This document shows, in pieces, positions 32,797 to 41,813 of a stretch of DNA of 64,000 bases. The notes under the pieces are model-generated. The model saw only the letters and a list, made by a program, of their open reading frames with translations. It was not told the DNA's origin and searched no databases. The position numbers were made by a program, and so were the translations under genes. Each line of letters opens with the position of its first letter. Position 1 is the first letter of the stretch. Origin of the DNA: Vittaforma corneae ATCC 50505 (lineage: Eukaryota; Microsporidia; Nosematidae); NCBI RefSeq assembly GCF_000231115.1, contig NW_006889837.1, positions 66,825-130,824 on the forward strand, in the 5' to 3' direction.

Positions 32797-33945
32797 ATGA
32801 ATGTCCTGGCCAGAAATAACATACAAACTATGATATATACCTACAAAAGAAACTACAGAAAACTGAGGATATTTTATATCATTCTTTCCACTTTTATCCT
32901 CACATTTTTTGTTTTAAAATTTTTTAAAACAGGGGAGCTTAAGCTAAGCATGAGAGTCACGGAATACATAAATAACACGATGGATAGAATTTTAAAATAC
33001 AAAACTAGAGAAAAGCAGAATGAAGAGTTCAGAAAACTGGCACCAGAACATCCATTAGAGCCCATAAGAATGACGTTGACTACTGCTGTGTTTAAATACA
33101 CAGGAGTAACCCCAAATGTCATTTTAAAGAGGATTATATATAATCCTTCTAATAAACTAAATGAAGACTACATGTCTAAGTGCTTGTCTTCTCCATATCT
33201 TTGTAGAACAATCAAAACGTACAGGACCAGGAGAACCGTAGAAGATGGGAGTGAGCAGATACTTATTTGGATATTCTTCGAATTTTTAGATATTAAGATT
33301 TCACAAAGAACGGTAAATGGGAATGAGGAGACAATAAGAAAAATACTAACGGATGTGTTGAAGGGTTTGGAATATATGCACTCTCACAGCATTGCACACT
33401 TGGACATGAAAATAGGAAATATAATGGGAAAAGCAACGGAGAAGGGAATAGTGTATAAGTTGATAGATTTTGGATATTCTCAACTTATGCCTAATACAGG
33501 ATCAGTTGTAATTCCTAGGAAGAACTACGGAACGTATCCGTACAAGGCACCCGAAGTTGTATTCAAAAATGAGCATGGACTTAAAAGTGATATTTGGTCC
33601 TTGGGAGCCATTTGCTGGTTCCTCTCATTGCAGTACACACCATTCTACTTGGATGGGTTTGAAAAGGATTTGCCTAGCTATCGAAGATTTTTAAAAAAGA
33701 GGACAGATAACCCAGAAGATAGAAACAACCACAAATTTGTATTCAGTAGGAATTCCAGCACAGAACTTAAGGATTTTGTAAAAAGATGTATGCAGGTTGA
33801 GCCTGAGCTTAGGCCTACCGTCTCTGAACTACTTAGCCATCCATTCATTAAAGGAGAAAGAGCAAACGGAATTCTGGAATCAGAAGATGAAATAGAAGAA
33901 GGGACGTACGAGGATTATTCAACTGAATCTATTACATATCAATAA
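32797..33945 (+). CDS. Membrane-anchored protein kinase
   Basis: 382 residues. After a basic N-terminus (KRNYRKLR) there is one transmembrane helix at about 25-43, then a linker and a kinase domain from about 95 to 355. The catalytic loop reads HLDMKIGN (near 200), so the usual Arg of HRD is Leu while Asp and Asn remain. DFG is at about 224, then GTYPYKAPE and D-I-W-S-L-G-A. A Lys in NVILKRI could be the ATP lysine, but the glycine loop is not evident. An acidic tail ends the protein. Five CCCCC bases sit directly before the ATG. The basic flank before the helix predicts a cytosolic N-terminus and so a luminal or external kinase domain. The subfamily is unknown. Confidence 0.8.
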   Translation: MNVLARNNIQTMIYTYKRNYRKLRIFYIILSTFILTFFVLKFFKTGELKLSMRVTEYINNTMDRILKYKTREKQNEEFRKLAPEHPLEPIRMTLTTAVFKYTGVTPNVILKRIIYNPSNKLNEDYMSKCLSSPYLCRTIKTYRTRRTVEDGSEQILIWIFFEFLDIKISQRTVNGNEETIRKILTDVLKGLEYMHSHSIAHLDMKIGNIMGKATEKGIVYKLIDFGYSQLMPNTGSVVIPRKNYGTYPYKAPEVVFKNEHGLKSDIWSLGAICWFLSLQYTPFYLDGFEKDLPSYRRFLKKRTDNPEDRNNHKFVFSRNSSTELKDFVKRCMQVEPELRPTVSELLSHPFIKGERANGILESEDEIEEGTYEDYSTESITYQ

Positions 33946-34050
33946 ATAATATTAAAAATAAAGGCAATATCTTTATTTTAACAGTACGTGTGTAATTCTG
34001 TTTGATAGAAAGGTATTGTACTGTGAAATCAAAAGCATCCTCACAATCCA

Positions 34051-34428
34051 TTATATTTTATTATACCCATTTTTGTCACAGAGCGTTGTTTTGGTCTTGC
34101 ATTTTTTACATGTAATTGTGTATTTATCATTTTCAAGTCTTCCTGTGCAATTTACTTTCAAAATGAAAGTCCTAGAACATTTATAGCAAAATATTGGATT
34201 TTCTTTATCAAAGCACAAAGCTATCTTGGAATTTATAAACTCACCTGCTTCTTTGGAATGATAAATGTCTTCCAGTCTAAGCAGATACTCAAGCTTAGGA
34301 TTTTTCATTTGACTAGATGGGCAATACTTTGTTAAGTAAATTAATGCACTATATAGAAGTATGTTTGATGCATACATTACTTGTGCATAGTGCATTAATT
34401 TACTTGTCTTTTCATTCATAAAAATCAT
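34051..34428 (-). CDS. Zinc-ribbon protein resembling RNase P subunit Rpr2/Rpp21
   Basis: 125 residues. The N-terminal half is helical. The C-terminal half has a C-Y-K-C pair, about 20 residues of beta-like sequence, then C-K-K-C. This is the layout of the Rpr2/Rpp21/Snm1 family, a protein subunit of RNase P (tRNA 5' processing) or RNase MRP. The length fits. The call rests on the ribbon spacing and helical N-terminus only, so other zinc-ribbon proteins are not excluded. It is divergent from the uS11 gene with only 47 nt between starts, so the two probably share promoter DNA. Confidence 0.5.
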   Translation of the reverse strand: MIFMNEKTSKLMHYAQVMYASNILLYSALIYLTKYCPSSQMKNPKLEYLLRLEDIYHSKEAGEFINSKIALCFDKENPIFCYKCSRTFILKVNCTGRLENDKYTITCKKCKTKTTLCDKNGYNKI

Positions 34429-34445
34429 TCATACTACACTCAGTG

Positions 34446-34475
34446 AAAAATTTTTAGAAAATTTTTATACCCTCA
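34446..34475 (+). promoter_or_regulatory. Bidirectional promoter between the Rpr2-like and uS11 genes
   Basis: AAAAATTTTT at 34446-34455 is a perfect palindrome, and a second AAAATTTTT lies at 34458-34466. CCC at 34470-34472 sits four bases before the uS11 ATG (34476). The minus-strand gene starts 18 nt to the left of the first block. This is the clearest example in the window of the start-signal pair. Confidence 0.65.
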
Positions 34476-34928
34476 ATGGCTACTGAGACAGAAGAAACAA
34501 GTGCACATATGGGTGCAAGAGCCGAAATAAAAAATCCACTGCAGGACCACACTGTTGGAATAGTTTTCATTTTTAGCACCAAGAACTGCACAATTATCCA
34601 AGTTACGGATATTACTGGTAGGGATACTCTTGTTAAAGTAAGTGGTGGCATGAAGGTTAAGTCTAAGAAAGACGAAGGATCTCCATATGCAGCCATTCAA
34701 GCTGCCCAGGATGCAGCCGAGAGAGCTATGAAGTGCGGTATTACAGCATGCCACTTTAAAATCAGGGCCAGAGGTGGTATCAAAAGAAAGAGCCTTGGCG
34801 CAGGAGCCCAGGCTGCTATTAGAACATTTGGGTCTTCTGGAATAAAAATAGGAAGGATTGAATGTGTTACACCAGTTGCTGCTGATGGAACTAGGAAGAA
34901 AGGTGGTCACAGAGGACGTAGAGTATGA
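34476..34928 (+). CDS. RPS14: 40S ribosomal protein S14 (uS11)
   Basis: 150 residues, the family's normal length. Typical uS11 blocks are present: [21 protein letters not shown]-x-x-[17 protein letters not shown], and the end [19 protein letters not shown] followed by GGHRGRRV. It binds the SSU rRNA in the platform of the small subunit. The N-terminal 20 residues are lineage-variable. Very strong start signals fit a highly expressed gene. Confidence 0.98.
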   Translation: MATETEETSAHMGARAEIKNPLQDHTVGIVFIFSTKNCTIIQVTDITGRDTLVKVSGGMKVKSKKDEGSPYAAIQAAQDAAERAMKCGITACHFKIRARGGIKRKSLGAGAQAAIRTFGSSGIKIGRIECVTPVAADGTRKKGGHRGRRV

Positions 34929-34997
34929 GTAAAGATACTTTTTATAAGCTATATTGTATTGCTCTAGCTATAAGTTGTTTATAAAATATGATAGAAG

Positions 34998-35017
34998 GCC
35001 AGAAGGGTGCTTCTGGC
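34998..35017. terminator. Perfect GC-rich hairpin in the uS11 3' region
   Basis: GCCAGAAG and CTTCTGGC form an 8-bp perfect stem around GGTG, in otherwise AT-rich DNA. It lies between the convergent uS11 and UBP14 genes, 69 nt past the uS11 stop. It may help form mRNA 3' ends or block convergent transcription, but no termination function is known for such hairpins in microsporidia. Confidence 0.4.
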
Positions 35018-35081
35018 AAAGCATACATTTTTAATATAATATAATTTATACTAGAACACTACCAAATCAGCTATTTTGAGT

Positions 35082-36155
35082 TTATTTCTGTTCTTTTGTT
35101 ACCTTTAGCAAAAACAAACTACCATTTTGTGAGTATTTCTCATCGCTCGGACTGATTATTGAGTCATTTGCAGTGTAAAAATTGCCATTGTACTTAACCC
35201 ACCAAGTATAATGCCCACTTACCATTTCACTACCTTTATGACAAATACACCCAATAATTTCAAATTTAGTGCTATTTGCACCATCTTTTAATTCAAAAAC
35301 ACTTGAATTTATGGGATCTTCTATTTTAATACACTTTTGATCGTCATGCTTGTATCTTCCAACACTCAAAATTAAGAAATCAGAGAGCTTTGAGAAGTAA
35401 CACCGAGAATAAGTCTCATTCCCACATTTACAAGCAATTCTACTAGACTCAATTTGAGATTCAAGGCTTTTTTTAATACTTTTTGTAAAAGGTGTATATA
35501 GTATTTTGCCTTCTAAATTAACAATATCAGGCTGGCTGCATTCTAAACAGTGAGCACTTACTGGACGAATTGTATTTGTTGGACAGTTAATAACGGTCTT
35601 TATTTGATAATCAAATCTATCTGTAATTTTGGGTAGTAGCATACACTCTTCAAAGCATTCCAGTCTTTCTAAAAGCTTTTGAAGGAATTCAGAGCAATCT
35701 TCCTGATCTCGTGCATTAAAATACCCCATCTGTTCATAAATACAATCTAGCAGGCCAGTTATCCTAACCGATCTTATCTCATTTTTAACCATCTTCATTT
35801 CATTAAGAATTTTAATTAACTGACAGGCAAGACAGGTTGATGGATTTGAATCACAGATCATAAAGTGATCTGAAAGGTCACAGTCCTTGAAAGATTCACT
35901 TAGCAAATGAAGAACAGAGGAGATATAGCAGTTTAAGCCTTCATTCACTATTCCTAGAATATCTGATTTGACTGATGCGTGTGTTATGGACGATAAATCA
36001 TCAAAAGTCTTTATTTCATCATTTTTCACTAATATTTTTAACTTTAACGGATTTTGTACAAAATTTTCACAAACATAGCAGAATGTATCTCCTTTGCCTC
36101 CGCTAATGGAACTTATAAGAACAACATTTGGATGAGGATTGTTGTATTGGTTTTT
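35082..36155 (-). CDS. UBP14: Ubiquitin-specific protease UBP14/USP5, catalytic part, downstream of a frame change
   Basis: This frame is open from 36155 (358 codons including the stop). It begins in the segment linking the zinc finger to the catalytic domain, with a C-x-x-C pair and N-P-L-K-L as in USP5. The USP catalytic Cys box follows (GIVNEGLNCYISS), then the Q-E-D-C-S-E-F box. A zinc-binding C-x-x-C pair appears in the fingers (C-L-E-C, then C-K-C). The His box S-G-H-Y-T-W-W-V-K-Y ends with N-G-N-F-Y-T-A-N-D. UBP14/USP5 disassembles free polyubiquitin chains. The catalytic Cys, His and Asp/Asn positions are all present. The segment is short for USP5 (835 residues) and the UBA domains are missing. 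Its first ATG (36029) has no promoter signals, so it reads as the rest of 36113-36607. Confidence 0.85.
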   Translation of the reverse strand, partial: KNQYNNPHPNVVLISSISGGKGDTFCYVCENFVQNPLKLKILVKNDEIKTFDDLSSITHASVKSDILGIVNEGLNCYISSVLHLLSESFKDCDLSDHFMICDSNPSTCLACQLIKILNEMKMVKNEIRSVRITGLLDCIYEQMGYFNARDQEDCSEFLQKLLERLECFEECMLLPKITDRFDYQIKTVINCPTNTIRPVSAHCLECSQPDIVNLEGKILYTPFTKSIKKSLESQIESSRIACKCGNETYSRCYFSKLSDFLILSVGRYKHDDQKCIKIEDPINSSVFELKDGANSTKFEIIGCICHKGSEMVSGHYTWWVKYNGNFYTANDSIISPSDEKYSQNGSLFLLKVTKEQK

Positions 36156-36607
36156 TTAGTAGCTTCAAAATGGCTCAACGCATGACCATTTCCTTTTATA
36201 CCCTCCTGTTTACGCCCACATCCTACATACCCACACTCCAGGCATACCCACAGATTTTCACTAAGCTCACATTCCTGGCATTTTATATTTTTTATATCAA
36301 AATCACAGGAGATATTATTTGAATCATAAATGTGAGAACATTCATTCGATGCATTTGATTTTATCATTCCATTCTTTATTTTTATGTTTATTCTTTTTTC
36401 TAAATCACCTACGTCCTCCTTGCATTTAATCTTAACATTTCCATTACAAAGAAAGAGAGAATAATGAATATCACATCCAAACTTAGATATATGCATGCTT
36501 TTATGATCATTGCAGAGGGAATTGTTACAAAAACACACTGAGATTCCATCCAAAACTCCCTTGTAGCAATAAGCACAAGTATCACTGAATTTTGAAAGGT
36601 CAGACAT
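36113..36607 (-). CDS. UBP14: UBP14/USP5, N-terminal tandem zinc-finger part
   Basis: 164 codons. An N-terminal variant zinc finger (C-A-Y-C, C-F-C, H-x3-H) is followed by a ZnF-UBP finger with C-Q-E-C, W-V-C-L-E-C-G-Y-V-G-C-G-R and G-N-G-H-A-L-S-H-F. ZnF-UBP binds the free C-terminal Gly-Gly of ubiquitin. The tandem arrangement is specific to USP5/UBP14. CCCACCC upstream supports the start. After the finger the frame enters an A7 run (36151-36157) and stops within 20 codons, while the catalytic half continues in another frame. The last 15 or so residues are probably out of frame. Confidence 0.85.
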   Translation of the reverse strand: MSDLSKFSDTCAYCYKGVLDGISVCFCNNSLCNDHKSMHISKFGCDIHYSLFLCNGNVKIKCKEDVGDLEKRINIKIKNGMIKSNASNECSHIYDSNNISCDFDIKNIKCQECELSENLWVCLECGYVGCGRKQEGIKGNGHALSHFEATKKTNTTILIQMLFL

Positions 36608-36731
36608 GAGGGTGGGTATAAAAAATAAAATAAGGTCTAAACAAGAAATGGCAATAAAAATAGCATTGAGGTAATATTGGAGAAAACAATAGAGCAGAGA
36701 TCAAAGCTTAATTTTGCTTCACTTTATTGTT

Positions 36732-37430
36732 TTAGTTTGATCCACTGTAAAATCCATGAAATTCTTTTTGAAGCTTCCTTGATTTTTTTGATGGTAGCAT
36801 ATCTTTAACCGTTGACCAACTATGTCTCACATAGTCTGGAAAGCCTAAAAATTTATTATACTTGGATTTAAGCCACTCCTTTGTAATGGGATCGCTTGTA
36901 TATCCACTACCGCAGTTGTACCGTGCAACACTTGCATCTCTTACAACCTTGGCAACAATGCTTGCACCACTTACAACCTGATATTTTGAATCGGCTTTAT
37001 TTTCAATCACAAAATTTAGGCTAAAGTACTTCTTTAGTGTTTTTTTATATTCTTCATTATTTCCCAATCCATCAATATATACGGTTTTTACATTTGGACA
37101 CTTTGAGACAAGATCTTTGAGTAAGTAAATGACAGCTTCCTTGGCTATTTCATTCAAGTTCATTGAGCCTGCTTCCATGTGTGATGAAATATATGCTGGA
37201 TGTATTTTGTAGCACGAATAGTTTCTCATATTTTTGAAAAAGTGTTCTCTGGCAACCGGTGTTAGAAGTTTGGAATCTTTGTAGTGTGATATCTCATTTT
37301 CAGAGGCTACGTAGAGCCCATAGACCATTGGGCCTACAACTGGTCCTCTTCCAGCTTCGTCTATTCCAGCCATTATAATTTCTTTTGTTGGTATTATACA
37401 GGAGTAGAATTCGTTCAGTTTGTTAAGCAT
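36732..37430 (-). CDS. RNH201: Ribonuclease H2 subunit A
   Basis: 232 residues. Near the N-terminus is G-I-D-E-A-G-R-G-P-V-V-G-P, with the first catalytic Asp-Glu at about 24-25. Then comes a second acidic site in V-Y-I-D-G-L, then K-A-D-S-K-Y and S-G-A-S-I-V-A-K-V-V-R-D. Next is G-S-G-Y-T-S-D-P, and finally V-R-H-S-W-S-T-V, the family's R-x-S-W block. It is the catalytic subunit that removes ribonucleotides and RNA primers from DNA. The B and C subunits were not seen here. An AAAAATTTTT block lies at 37488-37497, about 58 nt upstream, which is further away than at most genes in the window. Confidence 0.95.
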   Translation of the reverse strand: MLNKLNEFYSCIIPTKEIIMAGIDEAGRGPVVGPMVYGLYVASENEISHYKDSKLLTPVAREHFFKNMRNYSCYKIHPAYISSHMEAGSMNLNEIAKEAVIYLLKDLVSKCPNVKTVYIDGLGNNEEYKKTLKKYFSLNFVIENKADSKYQVVSGASIVAKVVRDASVARYNCGSGYTSDPITKEWLKSKYNKFLGFPDYVRHSWSTVKDMLPSKKSRKLQKEFHGFYSGSN

Positions 37431-37755
37431 GTATAGTTTTTATGATGCCTTGAGAGGTCAACTTTGAGCAAGTGTAAAATGGCATTGAAAAATTTTTACA
37501 ATCAATTTATCTAATGATGTTTATTTAGTTATATCAAAGCATTGCCAATAAAATAGGCTGTTATCTATCCATAATATCAATGTGCCAATAATAACCTTAA
37601 TAGGCCATATGACCACTTAATGATACTACTAGTTTGTGTCTAAAAGACATATTAATTTAAGAACACACAAATTTTTAGCTATTAAACAACATAAAATCCA
37701 TCTTTGAATTAAATAATAGCACTGTTAATATTGTGTGTACTCATCACAGTTAATT
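37431..37755. other. Intergenic, no gene seen
   Basis: 325 nt upstream of the RNase H2 gene. It contains the AAAAATTTTT block at 37488-37497, presumed to belong to that gene's promoter. Otherwise AT-rich and featureless. Confidence 0.5.
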
Positions 37756-38943
37756 TTATTTTCTTAAAATATTGTCAATTCTTTCAATAGTATCCGTCTC
37801 ATTATTAAAGAGTCTATAAAAAAGAGACGGATGAATGTTTTTGTGATTATGTAATTGAAAAGAGAAATAGTTTGAAAGGGACGACACGTCCCTGCCAACA
37901 TTTTCTTTGATTTTCATGTCATGCTGGTTGATAAAGTAATTTTCAACAAAGGTGAATGGTGAAAATAAATACCTTGAAAATCCCACATTTAGGTACTCTT
38001 CAGTGAGAAGATGAGCACAAATGTGGTGAATATCATTGCTACAGAATACTTTTAGGAATCTCTTATCAAAGTATATCACTAAACATGCAAAAATTAAATT
38101 TTTTGCAAATTGTTGAAGAAGATAGTACATGGAAGCGTATCCATCAAATTTAAAAGCTTCGAACTGCAGAAACTCATAGATTCCCTTGCTATGATCGGAG
38201 ATATGGCCTTGTACTAGAAAGAATTGATCGCTAGGCATAGATATGGGCAGTACTTTCACGTGCTTAGAGGCTGTTTCGAAGTGATAAAAGCCTAGTTTTT
38301 TCAAAATTAATGAAGAATTAATTTCAGACTTTACAGAATGATAAACCAATTTCATAGCAAGGAAATAGGCTATTGGAAATGTTGTGCATGCCATTCCATG
38401 TGTTATTCCTAGAACTATGGGCGCAAGATGATGAAACCTCTCTTCTAGGAATATTTTAAAACGAACTTCAAAGGGGGCCCATATAAGAAGTACAAAAACA
38501 GGCCAAATGTAGTCTAAAATAGATGATTCGTTCACAAAAAGATTCCAAATCCACTTAGACTCAATACATCTGACACATACACATTGAATTTCAAGCAAGA
38601 AAATCTCAAAGCTCGTAACATTGAGAAATTTTGGGAACAAATACAAAATAGAAGAAATGTGGCATAAGACAAAAGATCTCAGTCTAGAGCTGAGAGCTAT
38701 GGCAATCAGCCAAACACAGACAATTGCCATTCCCATATGCAATGAAAGATGACATAGTGTATGGTAAATGCTTTCCTCGATGTGGTGGAGGTGCTTTTCT
38801 TTCAAAATAAGCTTGGAAAAATTTTTGTATTGACTTAGCTTTGTGTTGAGAGAAAGGACAAGCAATATCTGATAGAAACACTCTACTAAAAGGTCAATCA
38901 ATGGGATTAATCCCATAAACACCATATTGGATGCTTTGAGCAT
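37756..38943 (-). CDS. Membrane protein, possible catalytically dead Ste24-like protein
   Basis: 395 residues with about six hydrophobic spans (near 8-30, 68-90, 93-112, 138-158, 175-198 and 283-302). Layout and some C-terminal wording resemble the M48 CAAX protease Ste24 at 44303-45589. F-x-x-V-E-N-Y-F-I-N-Q-H-D lies where Ste24 has E-F-Q-A-D, and I-H-P-S-L-F-Y-R-L occurs where Ste24 has H-P-x-x-x-E-R. No HExxH motif exists, so it cannot be an active zinc peptidase. This relationship is my inference from pattern only. The start is strongly supported by CCCC and an AAAATTTT block upstream (38981-38989). It is divergent from UTP21. Confidence 0.55.
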   Translation of the reverse strand: MLKASNMVFMGLIPLIDLLVECFYQILLVLSLNTKLSQYKNFSKLILKEKHLHHIEESIYHTLCHLSLHMGMAIVCVWLIAIALSSRLRSFVLCHISSILYLFPKFLNVTSFEIFLLEIQCVCVRCIESKWIWNLFVNESSILDYIWPVFVLLIWAPFEVRFKIFLEERFHHLAPIVLGITHGMACTTFPIAYFLAMKLVYHSVKSEINSSLILKKLGFYHFETASKHVKVLPISMPSDQFFLVQGHISDHSKGIYEFLQFEAFKFDGYASMYYLLQQFAKNLIFACLVIYFDKRFLKVFCSNDIHHICAHLLTEEYLNVGFSRYLFSPFTFVENYFINQHDMKIKENVGRDVSSLSNYFSFQLHNHKNIHPSLFYRLFNNETDTIERIDNILRK

Positions 38944-39303
38944 TGATACTTTTCCTTCGGGGTAAAAAACTTAAAAATGCAAAAATTTTAGAAAATAAAA
39001 AAAGAAAAAACTCTAGCAATAAAAAAGATTGTGTGTTGCTAACAATTCCGATTTACGGATATTTGGTATTATAGTTGATAACAAAGATAGATTTTTGACA
39101 CTTGCCTTCTCTATTACTGTACAATAATGATATAATTTAAAAATTTTCTGCAGATCTTCCTTTAAGCTTTTAAAGATCCGTAAGTAAACGCGACTTGCTT
39201 CGAAGGCATAAAAGCAAAACGTTTTTATCAGCCCCAGTAAAACTTTCTTGTTCTGCCAACTTTTCTTTATACTTAAAAATTTTTCAAATCTAAAACCACA
39301 CAA
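38944..39303. promoter_or_regulatory. Divergent promoter region, Ste24-like gene and UTP21
   Basis: 360 nt between two divergent genes. The minus gene has GGGG (38959-38962) and AAAAATTTT (38981-38989). The plus gene has AAAAATTTTT (39275-39284) and ACCACAC just before ATG 39304. A minus-strand open frame covers much of this stretch but opens only with TTG and runs through the promoter blocks, so I do not accept it. Confidence 0.55.
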
Positions 39304-41634
39304 ATGGATATTTCAGCAACAGAACTTAACAATGAGTTCAATAATGCCAAAAAAGATGAGCTGTTTCGTATTAAATCCGAAAACTCACCTTTCAAGCTTT
39401 ATAGAACAGTGACCAATCTTACATCGAAGAACCTCCATCCCTCAATTACTGTGTTGAAGGATATACCATATCTTTTACTTCCATCTGACAACTCATATGC
39501 AGTATATGAGCTACAGAGCTTAAGACTTCAGTTCCTTGGCCCTACATTTCCATCTATTTCATGTATTGCGCAATCTGGTGCATTTGTGTATGTCTGTTGT
39601 ATTGATATACTCTTTAAGACATTTAGAGGAGAAATTATTGGGAAAACCAAATTTCCAAACATTTCAATATCCAAAATGCTTGTTTTTGGATCGAGCTTTA
39701 TATTAAAATCAGACTACGAGCTTATTATTTGTGAATGTAAAGAAGCCAATCATATTAATGATAATCAAGCAGACATCCACGAAGCTAAATATGACCCTGT
39801 TGAGGAGAAAGGGACAAATAGGCCTATTAAATATGAAGAAGAGTTTTTAAAGGAATGCTACAGACTAAGCTTCTCAGGTAGTAAAATTGTTGATATTTTT
39901 CATCCACATAGTTACACCAACAAAATTCTCATTAGCTTTGAGGACGGATCATCTCAATTGTATAACATCAGCACAAATAGAAAGATATTTGAATATTCAT
40001 TTGGCAGTGCTATTGCCATGGCTCAGACATCCGTTGTGGATGTTGTCGGCTTGGTGATGAATAATAGCCTTATAAAGATTTACAATCTAAAGAAAGACAA
40101 GCTAATTTTCGAAATCACAGAGTATATTGGAAAGAATATAAGAAGAATAGACTTTAAAGACAAAACAGTGGTGATTGTGGGGGATAGTTTGGCTATTTAT
40201 GATCTCGAAATTAAGAAAGAAATCTATAGAAGACCTGTTGCCTTCTCTGGACTAATGATCAATAATGATATGGCATTGATTACAACAGGCAGCTCTTTTG
40301 AAATATTAACACTTGATGATCTCAAAATATTAAAGACCAGGAAGATTTTAAATGAAGGAATAAAGCAGATATTTAAGTATACACCAAACGAAGTAGTGTT
40401 GGTTTCAAATGACAAAGTATTTAAAATGAACATTTATAGGGATGAAATGAACGGTTTTTTGAAGTCCAAAACTCCAATCGAACGTCTTAGCATAGACTTC
40501 AACGTCAATTCAGAAATAGAAAATCCTAATATTATAATTTATGGCGAGGGAAAACTGTCTTATATTGACAGTAATTGTAAATATCACAATTTAATCACTC
40601 AAAAGTGTAGTTTTGTGCGAGTGTTTAGAGATTTTTGTGTTTTTGGTACAAAAACTAAGGTCGTTGTAATGAATCTTGTGTCTAAACGTGTTGTGTTGGC
40701 ACTTCCTGTACCACTAGGCAAGGAAGTAATAGATGCATGTCTGGATAACTACTCGCTCACTGTACTGTTTTCTAATACAATGTGTAAATATAATCTAGAC
40801 ATGGATGTGATTTTCCAGTATGAACTGCCAAAAAGTATAAAAAGTGGGCGTCTTGACTGCTATGATAAATTGTACTTTATAAACGACCATTCGATGTTAA
40901 CTGTCATTTCGCATGAGGACTGTCTCAGTAAAAAGGCTGAAAATGGATGCAATATTGGTAACAACAACACCACTGAATACAATAGAGACATACCCAAAGC
41001 AAAATCAAACGGAATGAATAGCATTGTCTTTAGAACATTTGATATTACAAAATTTACTGTCGATTCCTCTTGCAATGTACTTGTTGGCATCAAACATACT
41101 GAAATTTTGATTTTTGACATTTCGACTGGCAATCTTCTTGAAACAATCTCCACTAATAAGAATCTTATTGATATTGCCATTTTAGACAATTTTAAGTTTA
41201 TCTGTGCCCTTGATTCTGATTCTCAAATACATCTCCTATCTAATCTTTCGCATTTCAACGCCACTACTGATTCATCCACTCTAAGTGCTACGATAACGTC
41301 GTATGAAGTACCGGTTGTGAAAAAAGAAAGCAACTTTTATAAAGACTTGGTGCTGTACAAGTCCTTTACTTCTAAAACTGACCATGACCTTGTTTTAAAG
41401 GGATTGACAAAGCTCGAAGTGAAGGAATTGCTGGAAATTATCAGAAAGAATATTCAAAAAGACTTTTTTGCCTCTCAAAAATTACTCAATAAACTGTTGT
41501 TGTACAAGAATAGTATAATAGAAGCGACCGATCTTATTGAAATAAAAGAAGAGGTTAATAGAAAATTTAAGGAGATTGAAGAGAACATTTTAAAGAGCAT
41601 AGGTATGCTTGACATACAAAAAACTATTGAGTAA
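39304..41634 (+). CDS. UTP21: U3 snoRNP protein Utp21 (WDR36)
   Basis: 776 residues. The N-terminus has the Utp21 opening, where P-F-K-x-Y-R-T-V-T-N matches the family's P-F-R-A-L-G-x-V-T-N. It is followed by a YAVYELQSLRLQFLGP stretch that parallels FQVYDCxxLRLxFVGP. The middle consists of divergent WD40 blades forming two propellers. The last 110 or so residues are the helical Utp21 domain, which binds other UTP-B subunits. The protein belongs to the SSU processome (UTP-B) that processes pre-18S rRNA in the nucleolus. It is shorter than yeast Utp21 (939). Start signals are an AAAAATTTTT block and ACCAC. Confidence 0.85.
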   Translation: MDISATELNNEFNNAKKDELFRIKSENSPFKLYRTVTNLTSKNLHPSITVLKDIPYLLLPSDNSYAVYELQSLRLQFLGPTFPSISCIAQSGAFVYVCCIDILFKTFRGEIIGKTKFPNISISKMLVFGSSFILKSDYELIICECKEANHINDNQADIHEAKYDPVEEKGTNRPIKYEEEFLKECYRLSFSGSKIVDIFHPHSYTNKILISFEDGSSQLYNISTNRKIFEYSFGSAIAMAQTSVVDVVGLVMNNSLIKIYNLKKDKLIFEITEYIGKNIRRIDFKDKTVVIVGDSLAIYDLEIKKEIYRRPVAFSGLMINNDMALITTGSSFEILTLDDLKILKTRKILNEGIKQIFKYTPNEVVLVSNDKVFKMNIYRDEMNGFLKSKTPIERLSIDFNVNSEIENPNIIIYGEGKLSYIDSNCKYHNLITQKCSFVRVFRDFCVFGTKTKVVVMNLVSKRVVLALPVPLGKEVIDACLDNYSLTVLFSNTMCKYNLDMDVIFQYELPKSIKSGRLDCYDKLYFINDHSMLTVISHEDCLSKKAENGCNIGNNNTTEYNRDIPKAKSNGMNSIVFRTFDITKFTVDSSCNVLVGIKHTEILIFDISTGNLLETISTNKNLIDIAILDNFKFICALDSDSQIHLLSNLSHFNATTDSSTLSATITSYEVPVVKKESNFYKDLVLYKSFTSKTDHDLVLKGLTKLEVKELLEIIRKNIQKDFFASQKLLNKLLLYKNSIIEATDLIEIKEEVNRKFKEIEENILKSIGMLDIQKTIE

Positions 41635-41813
41635 CACAGTTCAATCAACATTAAATAAATTAATACATGCCCGAGACAAGCAACATAAAGTATTTTTAGG
41701 GGGTGTAACTGTAAAAGATTACAAATAGCTTTTAAGCTATTCGTCCACGACAGAAGACAATATTTCAAAAATATTAATGGTTTGAAGTATAAATCAGGTC
41801 TTTTTATTTCAAT

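Noticed and set aside
39013..39303. 96-codon minus-strand frame upstream of UTP21
   Set aside because: It opens only with TTG and covers the AAAAATTTTT promoter blocks of two divergent genes.
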